Of a stretch of DNA of 64,000 nt, positions 23,441 through 36,227 are shown one piece after another. The notes below the pieces were generated by a model, which saw only the letters and a program-made list of their open reading frames with translations, ran no database searches and was not told where the DNA came from. Made by a program: the position numbers and the translations under genes. This stretch comes from Pardosa pseudoannulata (lineage: Eukaryota; Arthropoda; Arachnida; Araneae; Lycosidae). The DNA lies in the NCBI GenBank assembly GCA_032207245.1, contig CM063506.1:12453939-12517938 (forward strand), written 5' to 3'. Positions within the stretch are counted from its first letter, which is position 1; each line of letters opens with the position of its first letter.

Positions 23441-26400
23441 GTATGTATGGTTCATTCTTTTGTTTGAGTCTATAATATGTATTGATCTTACCTTGTAATG
23501 TTTTCTATTGCATATGGATTTTGTTAATTTAACCTGTAATAGCTATTTAAAAATGCAACAAGGAATTAGTTGAAAAAAAGAGAGTGTTTTCCAAAAACTT
23601 GTACTTTGTTGTGATTCTTCCAGGATACTTTATTACCTATTCCAATATTTATTTTAGTTACCTAATTTTATTTAAAGTATAAAGCATGGTAGAATGATTC
23701 AGTTTACTCTATTCTTGAAATTTCAGATTGATATTAAGGAATTGATTGTTCTCTATATCATTAACAATTTTCTTTCAGTTTCTGTTTTTTATATCTATAT
23801 CTGTTTTCAGTATCTTATTTTAATTCTTGTTCAGACATACCTGATTACAGTAAGAAATTATTAAATTTTTAGCTGATAATTTTTCTTATAACCATCAGTT
23901 ATAATAATAATTAATACAACACATGATGCAGCTATTCTGAATATTGCTAAACATTCAATTAGTTTTTTATAAATAAAAATATTCCATGGGGGAGGTCACC
24001 ATCTGAGGAATATAAAAAACAAACAAATATTAATTATAGTATGCATTCCAAAACAGAATTTTTAATAGCATAAATAAAGCATGTTTTACTTTTGTAACAG
24101 TCAAACTGTCATTGAGTTTGAATGTATTTAGACAACAGAACTTATGGGGATCCGTAGAGCAAAAGGGGTTCTTTATCTTTGAATAATATAAATTGGAAAA
24201 TGTGGAAACAATTACATTCATCAACTTTAAACCTAAAAATAACTCAGTAAAATTTTTTTTAAGTAACAATATTTAAAAAATAAAATTTAAAAGCAAATAG
24301 TTCACTGAAAGTCGAGGGGTCTGAACTTCCAGGAACAAGTTCTCTAATTCAGAGTTATATGGAAATGTGCACACAAAAGTAATCAATTTGATATATTTAA
24401 AAACAAGGTTCATGTACTAACTATTGTCAGATTTTAGTTTTAAATATTTCTGGTGAGTTTCAAGTTAACATATATAAATAATAACAAAATTTATGACCTT
24501 TATTACAGAGTATGGATTATTAGACTATCAATACCATCATATATTAATTGTAATAAAAAAATAATTTAAATTGCAATATCAAGTATCAGTTTTATTGTTA
24601 TTGGATGAAATATCTAAAACAAAACTATTTCTTGACTTGAAACCATTTGAACTTTCTTAAATATTTTAGATCACGATATTTTAATATTAACTCTTTTTAC
24701 TACTGAAAATAGGCATTTACTTTTCCTCTAGCACTAAAATAATATAAAATTAAATGTTATTTATGTGGATTATTTAATATTTTAGATTTATCAAAGAATC
24801 GCCTTAGTGAACTGCCTGAGGAGGTATGCTCATACACATTACTTGAGGAACTTGATTGCTACAATAATGTGATACGGTCCGTTCCATATGCCATTATCAA
24901 CTTACAATCTCTAGCTTATTTAAATTTAAGGTATTTATTTCATTTAGTACATTTAAGTTTTTCTATTATACATATTTTTTCTAATGTATAGTATATTATA
25001 GAAGCCTGATATTCTGATGCTGTCAAAAAATGCAAATACTAATGAAAAAAAATTTTTAAAACATAATTTACTCTTTATTCTCCCTTGGTAGATTTATTTT
25101 TGATAGTGAATAGTTTTATCTTAAATCAATAAATTTCAGACTTTTAAATGTGAAATATACTAATTACTGCTCAGCTTTATGCTTGTTTTATGTGCACTTT
25201 CAGTAATTTATACTATTATTACTTTCTGGTAGTAATATCTGACATCAACTGCATTTATTGAACATTTCCTAAATTAGTATTTTTTCAATACATGTTTAGG
25301 ATTATTATTTGTGAATTTATTTTAGTTAGTCTTTAATGAGTCATGGAAATTATCACTTTTCGATAAAGATATAGGTATATCAAATTGTAATACCTGCTTT
25401 CCTTTCAAAAAATAAATTTACTTTTTAAAAAGATGGAACTTTTTATAATTTTTGGGAAAAAAAAAAGTTTCTTACAGTTTATTTTACTAGTTAAAGTTAC
25501 CTTAACATCTTAGTCTTAGTATTTTAAAACAAAATCAATGCATGAATGTCTGTTTTACAAAATTTGAATGAAAAACTTTATAACTCTTTTTGATCCTGAT
25601 TTTCTTTAATAATTTCTCTCTCTTGTTCATGATTTGATATATTTTTTGTTGGGTTTTATGTAGTCGAAACCAGCTGACAGTAATTCCTATTGCATTATGT
25701 CATCTTCCCTTGCAAGTGTGCATCTTACGCAACAATCGTTTGGTCTCCATTCCTGAAGAAATTTCATCAATGAAATGCCTCAAAGATTTTGTATGCATTT
25801 TTTTTTTTAATTTTATGTCTATGTATTTAAAATAAAGTACTAAAGATAAGGTTCAACAAGTTTTAGGCTTTTTTCCTTAATTTTTTCTTAAATTTAAGCA
25901 CTCATTGGTTTATCATTTGACTTCATTTTTTAACACAGGAGTATATAAGTGTAATCAAAAAAAAATAATAATAATAAAAATCTGTTATATTAGCAGTTTT
26001 ATGGTGTCAACAATAACTGTAATTTTATATTATGACAATTTTGTTCTTGGTTCTCAGTTCTTATAAATTGTAACTTTGGCACCTAAGTATTGTGTTAGAA
26101 TTTGCTTTTTATAATTTATGAAAAGTGACAGTTGATGTATAAAATTGTAAAATAAGAGCAAAATAATTCTCTTTCACACCAAAAATATTTTTAGGATGTT
26201 AGCTGCAACGAAATAACAATAGTCCCTCCTCAGCTTGGCAGTGTTTCTACTCTTCAAAGATTAAATCTTAAAAGAAACTTACTGGTTGAAATCCCTATAG
26301 GTAATACCTTTTGAATACTATATGCTTTTAAGCTTATAAATTTACATATTTTATCTACAGATATTGGTATTGTATGCATATATATTGTATTTTGTATATC

Positions 26401-29400
26401 CACTTTCAGAATTATGCCAACTACGTTTAAGTTCTCTTGATATATCAGCAAATCGGATCTCTACACTCCCAACACAGTTACGCTTTATGACTTCCTTACA
26501 AGATTTGATTCTTGATCAAAATCCTATGACATTCCCTCCAGCTGTGGTTTGTATATCAAATTTTTCTTTGAATTCAAATAACTTTTATGTTCATTTTTGT
26601 TGTTAATTTTTATGCACACAAATGTGTCTCACAAAGAGTTAATTCTTTCAGAATTTTAAATTGTGTATATATATGTATTTTTTTTGTTTGTTTGTTTGTT
26701 TCTTTTGTGTACAATATATTGTATGTGTGTTCAATTTATTATTGATTATAATTATTTACTTAAAAATTTTCAGAGAATTGGATAATGTGGCATCTCTTTT
26801 CCTCAATGTAAAAATGACATTGGTTTCCTTGTATATCAGAGTGTAACAGAAATTTTAAGAGATGTGCAGAAAGAGTCTTTTGTTATTACTTTGTATCTTT
26901 AGAGGATTTTTTCCCTTGAAAATCTTACTATCTTTAGCAAAAAAAAAAATGTTCTTTTTTTTTGGGGGGGGGCTCTCTAATAAACTAAGCAATATTTAGT
27001 ATAATTTTGTTTTATAAAATTGTCTAAAGAATAAATATTTACAATTTTATATATTTACAATTAGTCAAAAAGTTAAAACAGTAAATTATAGTTGCATTCA
27101 TTGCTTTTAAATCCTTTGAAGAAAATGGAATCTTTAGAAATTCAGTTATAGATACTACCTATTTTTTAACATATCAAGCTATTCCCATGTTTGTAGCAAA
27201 ATTATGGAAGCATTTAAGTCTCAATATTAAGTAAAAAATATTGCAAATGCATGTTACATAGCTATAATCAAGCTACTTGAATTGAGAGAAAAATGAAGCT
27301 TAGTGGTGGATTCAACACTAAATTAGCTTTTTTACTTAATTTTCTGCCTTAATCCTGTTTGCTTTTCTTTTATATTTTTAGTATATACACAAAGGCTGTA
27401 GCCTAACTAATTTTATCTGGTATGGGTTAAACTTTTTTATAATGAATTAAAAATAAGTGTTTTGTAATTTTTAAATTGAGTAATCTAAGTAAAGTTTTAA
27501 ATTTCTATGGTTGCTTTTACTACATTTTTTTTTTTTAATTTTCTTATTTTAGTTATGTAAACGAGGAAGAATCCATGTTTTCAAATTTCTTGAAATTCAG
27601 GCCATAAAAGAAGACAAACGTGGTATTGTTTTAGAAACAGAGTTTCCAAAATTCAGAAGTCCTTCGGTTTTGTAAGTTCTTTTTATGTATCTAATTTTTA
27701 TAATTTCTGTCTTTCATATTAAGATACAAAAATAATTCATAATTTTAAAATATGCTTATTTAATATTTCAGATTTCTTATATATTTTTGCCTTCACATTT
27801 CTTTTATCAATCTTTATTATTATTATATTTTATTTTCAATAGTCAGCAAATGTGTTTTCTCAGTGATAGGAATCAATACATTGATCTTAAATTTACAAGT
27901 ATAATCTTTATTTAGTTAGTTTTATAAATTCAATAGTTATAAGTTAGTGTAATCTAAAAGCAGTTGCTAGTTTCTTTTTTTTTTTTCCATTAGCATGTTA
28001 GCATTGTAGGAACTTTTTTTTCATTGTAGCATTGTAGATTTTTTTTAATTATCTTTATTTTGTTTTGCAAAAACAATAGAACAAACAATAAAAGTTTGTA
28101 TTGTCTAAATTTCTTTAAATTTATTTTAAATTGAGTAATTTTTAATTTTCAAACATTTAGATCTGATGCTAGGTTTCCAAATGGATTTTCTGCAAGCAGT
28201 TGTCGAAAAAGTTATACTTTTGATTCAGGTTACAGTACTTCAGACGGAGATTGTAGATCTCAGGAATCGCAGGATGTAAGTATATTTTCTTTCAGTTTAA
28301 TCTGCAGTAAATTCTAAAGTAAGATTAAGAAATTCAGAGCAGCATAACTATTAGTTGCAGTCTTGCTTCTACAATTACAAGTATTTAGTCTTCCTTTAAA
28401 AAAAATTATATAATTTTCAATAAATGTTATCACATATGGGTATCTATAATTATTAGGGTTTGAAAAAGCCGGAGCGAAAAGTTCTTTAACTGCTGAAGGA
28501 CCAAATTAATTTCAGTTCTCTGCTAAATATTTCTTTGAATTGTTGATTTGGTAAGAAACCAATGTGCCTAATTATACAACAAAAATATTTTGGCTAGTAA
28601 GGGTTGATATTACAAGACTAATACAATTATGTCGAAATTAGTTATTTTGGTATAAGAGAAATTGCATTCATTATGTAGAATAAATTCTATTGTGGTCTGA
28701 AATGGTTATAAAAACTTCCCCCTCCCCTCCTAAAATAATCCAAAATGTGTTTTTTTTCAAGTGTGTTCCACCCAAGTAAACACATATTGCAAAGTTAGGC
28801 CACTATAAGTAACCAGATAATTACATAGTCATTTGCAAGATTTTCTAAATTTTTATTAAAAATAATAAAGTTGCATAGTTTATTGTTCAAAGATATATTT
28901 AATTGTAACAAATATTACTTTTACCTTTGAATTTTATACTTATAAATTATTTACAGCTCAATTTTGGATTTAAAAAGTATTCAGGAGAATCTCCACGCTG
29001 GGAAACTGCATCAAACCTTTCCATGAGGAATCAAAATACAAAGTATGTGTTTTGTTTATATATGCATTTGTTTAAATATCTTCATTATAGAAAATGTTAG
29101 GAAATACTTTTAAAATTTTTTGACATCATATTTCATTTTTTTTTTCCATGTGAGAATGTCACTTATAAGTCTACAAATAAAGCTTTTACTAGAAATATAA
29201 ATGAAACACATTTTATACATTTATAGATCATTTCTTAAGATTTGCTTGATTACAAAATATAAAATTCTATAACTTTCATGGCAGGATTTGAAATATTTTA
29301 TTTTATTACAATAATAAATTTTCAATCTGCATAATTTGTTAACAGGTATTAATTTAAATAACTACTTGTTCTGAATGAAGATTTTAAAAGAAGCACGGTT

Positions 29401-32400
29401 GGTTGTTATCATTTGCCATGTTTTAATATTTATTTTGTAATGCATGTTTTAATATTTCATTAATAACTTATTTGAAATAAATAGACTTAGAGAACATATT
29501 CAGTTTTTAAAATAGCATAGTAAACTTAATATTTTATATATTTAGTAAGTTCATTATAGATTAAAAATAGTGTTTAATTTTACACTTGGTTCATAAAGTA
29601 GTAAAAACATTTTAGTATATACTGGTGTTTTTAAAATTATATTTATTGTACCATTTAATTTTTTTTTATGAAAGTTTTAAGATTATTAAGTAGACATGCC
29701 ACTTATTTCATCGTATAAACCTTGTGTAGAGGAAATTCATAATATTCTTTGGGAAATAAACAAAAAGTTTTGTTCAACCATCACAGTAATCTATTTTATT
29801 TACATGTATATTTAAGTCAAATATTTATTATACATGAATTTTTTTTTTCAAATTTTTTTATTGTTGAAGTTACTGATCGGCCCCCTGTATAGTATGCCAT
29901 CAACTCCCTGGCTGATAAACAATGATCTAGGCAATACAATATAGTTAAATATATTTGTAGGTTGATATATATGTATTCTTAAAATGTGTTCTTCAAATTT
30001 TGATATTGTATTTATTCATACTACTGATAATGAAATTGCGTATGATTTATTTGATTCAGTCATTCTTTTCAAAAGGTAGGATAATTATGAAGAAATTTTT
30101 GTTTTGTGGTTAATGAAATATGTTAACTGGAAAAAAAATTAAATAGCTTGATCATTTTGTTATGCTCATAGACTTTGATAAAATTTTACTGTTTAATTCA
30201 AATGTAGCAATCTAAATTTTAGAGCAGTTTATGTAGTTGGCAGTTAAAATTATTCATTTTTGGATGCAAAAGAAAAGAATAAATCCTGCATGATTTTTGA
30301 AAAGAATTTTGTTTTTTAGTTTTAGAGTTTTGTTTTTGCTTTTCATTTTTAACCTTTTGAGTTACAAATGAAACTCAGTATTTTAAACTATAAAAGAGTA
30401 ATTGTGTGAACATTTTACAGTACTTTATTTAATTATGTTCCTGTTAATGGTGAGGATAGTAAAGTAGGGGATGAGAACTCTTCCTTAGCAACTGTTCAAA
30501 CATTTAAAGAGTATAAAGAAGCTCTAAAGAAAAAACGAGAAGCTGAAACTGTTAATATCTATAAAAAGCCTTCCAGTGAGGATAAGTAAGTGTTTTTATT
30601 TGTCACGGTAGTTTAGAAGAAATTAACATTATGATTTTGTTTCATCATTTATTCTGTTACTTTCCTTTTTAAACTTCCACTTCTTAGTTAAATTTTGATT
30701 TAGTTATTATTGATTTTATTTTTTATTTTGGCATTTACATGTTAAGTTGTAGACTCATTCAGAATTTTCTAAACAAAACCATATATCAAATTTAATTTTA
30801 CAAAACTTATCAATTTATGTGGGGTTTCATTGCCTTTTTTATATAATAAAAAAAAATGTGCCAAGCTGAATTTATTTAATTATTTAAGATGAACTATGTA
30901 ACCCTTTTACTTGTTTTTAATCATATACAGTAATACCATAGTTCATTTCTGCTAATATAATTTGATGTAATAGTTTATAGAAATTCCTATGTATTTGTTG
31001 TTAATAATAATTATTTGTTAGCATTTTTTAAAAATAAAACAGTAAACTTTTTATTTGTTACATTAACTATATGTCTTAGTATTAACTTAGCAATAACATC
31101 TATAATGTAAAATTAGGAAAGTTTCTTTTAAATTAGTTTACTATTTGAAAGCTTAATATACATGAGCTTAGTAACATTAATTCAAAAGTTTTATAACTTG
31201 TACACACATTGATGTTGTTTTCATTTGCTCTAATATATATGTTGGGAATTATTAATGCGATCAAAATTAATTTATCTGATTCCTTATCTCTAATTTTAAA
31301 AGACTTTAAAAAATTGTCAAAATTGCATACATATTTAGTTTTTAGTGAACAGACTCTTATCCTAAGGAAAGATTTTGTTCAATTTGTGTTATTTATGTAA
31401 TTTGAACTTAATTTAAGAGATAAGTTTAACACTGCTTATTTGAAGGTCGGATAGCAAAGTCTTCTCTCTTATGTAGACTTGTGAGTAATTATAGTGATAG
31501 ATCATATTTGTTTATGACTTTGAATATTTTATTTGATGTTCATATTAACAATTAAAAGTGGAATTAAATAACAAAGGCTAAATTGAAGTTTTTATTTTTA
31601 TGTAACTTTATAGGAAAGTAATATTCCTTATGTTATTTGTTTTATAATTTTATGTAAATAAACTGAGAAAGAATTTTTAAATAATGAAAAATTTTTATGA
31701 ATTATTAACCTTCAAAATAGACTGCAGTACTAGCAGCTGTAGATACTGATTTGTTTACTAGTACCTTGCTTAAAATCAACTACCATCTTGATATTCTTAA
31801 TTTGATGTAGGATACAAATGTGGAAATTCATTAATAAGGGCCATAAAACTTTTGAATTTATCTAATCTTTAATGTTATTATTATAAATCTATCTGTATTA
31901 TTTTAGGAATTATTAAACATTAAAATATATAGATTTTAATAGACTCCCTGAATATATTTTTGAAAAAAGAATTTGATGTTGTGCTGATAAAATGTAGTAA
32001 TTTGAGACGATTATGTTAAGACTGATATTTAATAAACATAATCTAAATTTAGTTCTTTAAGGGTTTTTATATATATTTAAATAAGAAAACTTTAAAACTT
32101 TGCTGTGAATTTAAAATAGTATGATGGAAAATTTTTGGTACATAGTATTTCATAAGAAATTTAAAATGTTAGATTTATTGAACTACAAGCTCCTCTTTGT
32201 ATAAAAAAATTAGAAAGTAGAATCAAATACTATAGAAGGTGTACAGGAAGGAAATATTGAATTTGGCTTATCTTTAAAATATAAAGAATATTCTATTCAC
32301 ATATTTTACCATATTTTGTTCCACCTCTTTATTGCTGTAATTAAAAAGTAATCAACCCCACTTGCAGGTAAGAAATCCTTGAATTGCATAAATAACATTT

Positions 32401-35400
32401 TATTTAAATGCAAATATTTTATTATTTCATTTATATGAGATTGTTTTTGTTAAGTTTTGTTGAATTAATATGAGTTTCTTATGAAATTTTATTTCACTCT
32501 AAATAATAATTTTACTGTAAGTCAATATCAACTTCAGCACATCTTGAGTTTGGTGATAACTTTAAATTTACTGTTAAATGAAATTTTTTTAAACCTTCCT
32601 GTGTAATGGTTATCTACTCATCTATTAATGTTAAATTAATTAAAAACAGGCATATAAAATGCCTGTTTTTATAAACCATCGACAAAACCAAAAATACTTT
32701 TCTTCTTGAGTATACATATATATAATATTATAAATGTATTAAAACTTTATTGAATGTGCATACACACACACTGGCATGCATATACATACATATCAAAAAA
32801 ATATTTTCAGTGTATTATTATTTGAAAACTGTTGAAGTAAAAAAACTGTTTACTGCTCTTTTAAAGAACCAATCATTAAATTGACAATTAATCTGATATA
32901 ATATTCCTCTGAATTGTTATGGCATGCAGTTTGTAGTTGAGTATGTGCCACAGAATGTAAAATTCATGATTCAAGTTACTGTTTGTATGCTGGGCAGATG
33001 GCAAATTCCACTTTGTATTTATCCAAAGAATCCTAGTTAACCTTAAAATTGTTAATTTGCCTTCATTAAATTGTTAAATTACCTTCATTAAATTTATGAT
33101 GTTTATGCTGTAGTATTTGTAAAAGAGTCATATTTTGAAAAGTAACTTTGAGTTTTCTGTCATTACACTGTACACAGAACCAGGTTTATTTTTGTCAGAG
33201 AAGGTGAGATTGAGTGAATTCATAAGACACTTATTAATTATTTGCAATGTTCTATTACTCTTAAAATTGCATGTATGTTTATGTGCTTAAAAACAACATT
33301 AACTCTGATTATAAAACTTTATGGGATTTCTCTGATCTCCGTATTTTAATGAATGAGTTACAATATTAATGATCTGAGAGTCCTTATATTCATATGGTTT
33401 TTGATACTGATAATTCTATGCTTTATTATATAAATTAAGGTCATTTAGTGTAGTTAAACAACTTGTCAGTGTAAACACCAGGTCTGATAGACACCCCACC
33501 CCACCCCATGTTTTTTCCTGGTGTACATACCCATTGCTGGGGTAATAAGAGTAATTACAAACTAGCATAAATTCCAATCAAATATTTCATAGGTAGTTGC
33601 TTCGTTAAATTTTTAAAAAATGTAAATATTATTAACATTTACTCTGACTTGCAGAAAAAATGTTCTGTTTTATTAGGTTAGACGAAAGGCTGTTATAAAC
33701 ACTAAATCTTGTGAATTATTGCAAATCGAGGATACATCATTTTAAAAGGCTCAGCATGACTGTACTTAAATACTATTTTTTTAATGCCATGCTTTGAACT
33801 GTTAGCTCATTGAGCTGGTAGAAATAAAAAATTCCCCCATATTAGCTTTGATCAATGTTGTTATTGTGTGGGTGTTTCAAATCTTGCAAAGTGTAAGTAA
33901 TTATTTATTCATTCTTTAGTGTGGAACTCTCTCCTAAACTTCCAGTTACAAAGGCCAAAACTTCAATGGCTTCCAAATATCCCCTTCGAAAGGAGGATTC
34001 AGTCTCATCTTCGGTTAGTTTAATGTTTTTATAACTTTTAAAATGTTTCTTTTTTGATATATTTATAATTATAGCACTAACATGGTAGTGAAGTTTTAAT
34101 AAAAATCTGTATGTTAAGTTATTTGAGATTTTATGATAATTTAATGTTTTTTTTTTCTCTTAGGCTTATAATTTATATAGGCATTATAGACTATTAACTT
34201 AATGGCTTAATTTGTTCAAAAATAGTTAATTCCAGTCATAAACTGTTTAAATTATGTGTCAATCCATGAAATTTTCTTGTAAAATCTTGCTTTTACTTTG
34301 GTGCTATACAATTCTAAAACAACAATGCTCTTTTTATTTTTTCAATTTCTTAAATGGTTTAAATTTCAGGACCAGTTAAAAAAAAGTTATGGCCAATTTA
34401 GTTATCATTGTTTTAATTTGTGGCTTGTAAAAAATTCATCAATATTTAAAAAGAAAAATATTAATTTGTAAGTAACTACATTGTAATAAAACATAGTTGC
34501 CCATATATCTATCTGCAACTATGCTGGAGGCAATTTAAATGTGGCAGTAGAACTAGGTTGTTTTTATAAAAGATAGTCACCACAAACATATGAAAGTTTG
34601 CTCTTCTCTGCTTTTAATAGGATGATTTATGTCTAACTAGGATAATAAATCAACTTTAAAATTGAAATTTACTTTATTCTTTTCTAAATGGAAAAGTCAA
34701 ATTTTGAGTGAAAGTAAAAAAAATGGGTGTTTTACAAAAAGTAATTTTTTCAATAAACACTAGAATTTTTAATGTCACAAATGATGAAAAATGACATTTG
34801 GCTTTATATAACATTTTATTGTAGTTGACAGAAGCATTATGAAGTATACATAAATGTGCTCTATGTTGAATTGAGTGTTAAATAATCTTTCAATTGCTTT
34901 TTTAAAGTTTTAGGGATTGATGACAGAGAAAAAAAAACTCAAATAAGTTATGTGCATTAAACACAATCAATGTAATGAATTTTAGTTCCAATATTACTTC
35001 AATACTGTACTGTAAAATTTAATGGTGTTCTTATTTTCAAATCTCTTTATTTGTTTATAAATAAGTAACGAGCAAAAATATTTTTCACTATAGCATGGAA
35101 GATAAGCCCCTATTATTAAATTTGCTTGAGCCTGCCAAGGCAAAAAGGACTCCTAGTTGAAATGCAGTTGTAAAGCCATCTAAGAAAGCAAAGTCCAGCA
35201 TTGTAGAACTTCACATTTATAAAGGATTACAATGTATTGGTCTACTGATTGTCTTTATCGTGCAAAAGCTCTGCATATAATTCTCCAAGATTATACACAT
35301 TTGTCCCCAGTGTCATTTTCACTGCAAACGAATTGCATGAATTTGTTCCCATGAGACTAAAGAGGGATTAGCAGAGTGAACCTTGATCATTAAAGCTAGC

Positions 35401-35652
35401 ATGAAAACCACACAAACAGCAATTCAGTTGTTGCAGAAACATTGCCATTTTCCTGGGACAGCTGAATAATGTGGCCTCTGTATAGAAAATTAGCATTTAT
35501 TCCAACATTAATTTTGAGAGATGGGTAAAAAGAATTTTTAAGTCAGAGAACACTTCTTTATCTGACATTATATTGCTGAGAAATTATATATTAAATAATG
35601 AGAGAGGGAAAAGGGAGAATTGGGGGTATCTTTTTATCGGGTAATAATTTTG

Positions 35653-35703
<51 letters not shown>

Positions 35704-36182
35704 ATATATCAAAATTATTTAACTTTAATATTTCTTCAAAAGCCTCCTCTCTCCAATTCTAATTCATTTAAATATCTTTACCAGCCTCTAAATGGTTTAA
35801 TCAACGGAGTATTTTCCACTTAACATTCCTTTCTGTCATAAAACTGTAAACTTTCTGTCTATAGAGCAGTTTTCAAGCTGGTGGCAAAACATGATTTCGC
35901 ATTTTGCTGATGTTGCAGTTAATTCTCTTATTAAGCTGTTTTTGTTGTGGGAAAATTTTTGTTGTCAGCGCTCTTGGGTGTACTTGTGTCAGAGCAGAGT
36001 GAACTCTGTGGCTTTTGATTGTATTTTGTCCAGAAGGATAGATGGGCAGTGTTGCCGCTCTGAAATAAAGTTTTAAAATTAGACTTCTGAGTTCTCTTAA
36101 ATATGAAGCCAGACTGCATTCTCATTACTTATAGCTGTTGAGTTTTCTCCTTGTGAAGGAGTGATGTAAAAAATGGCTTACT

Positions 36183-36227
<45 letters not shown>

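Noticed and set aside
35095..35160. An extra LRCH exon after exon 10
   Set aside because: The acceptor-like TATAG at 35093 would put the LRCH frame directly into TAA after three codons.
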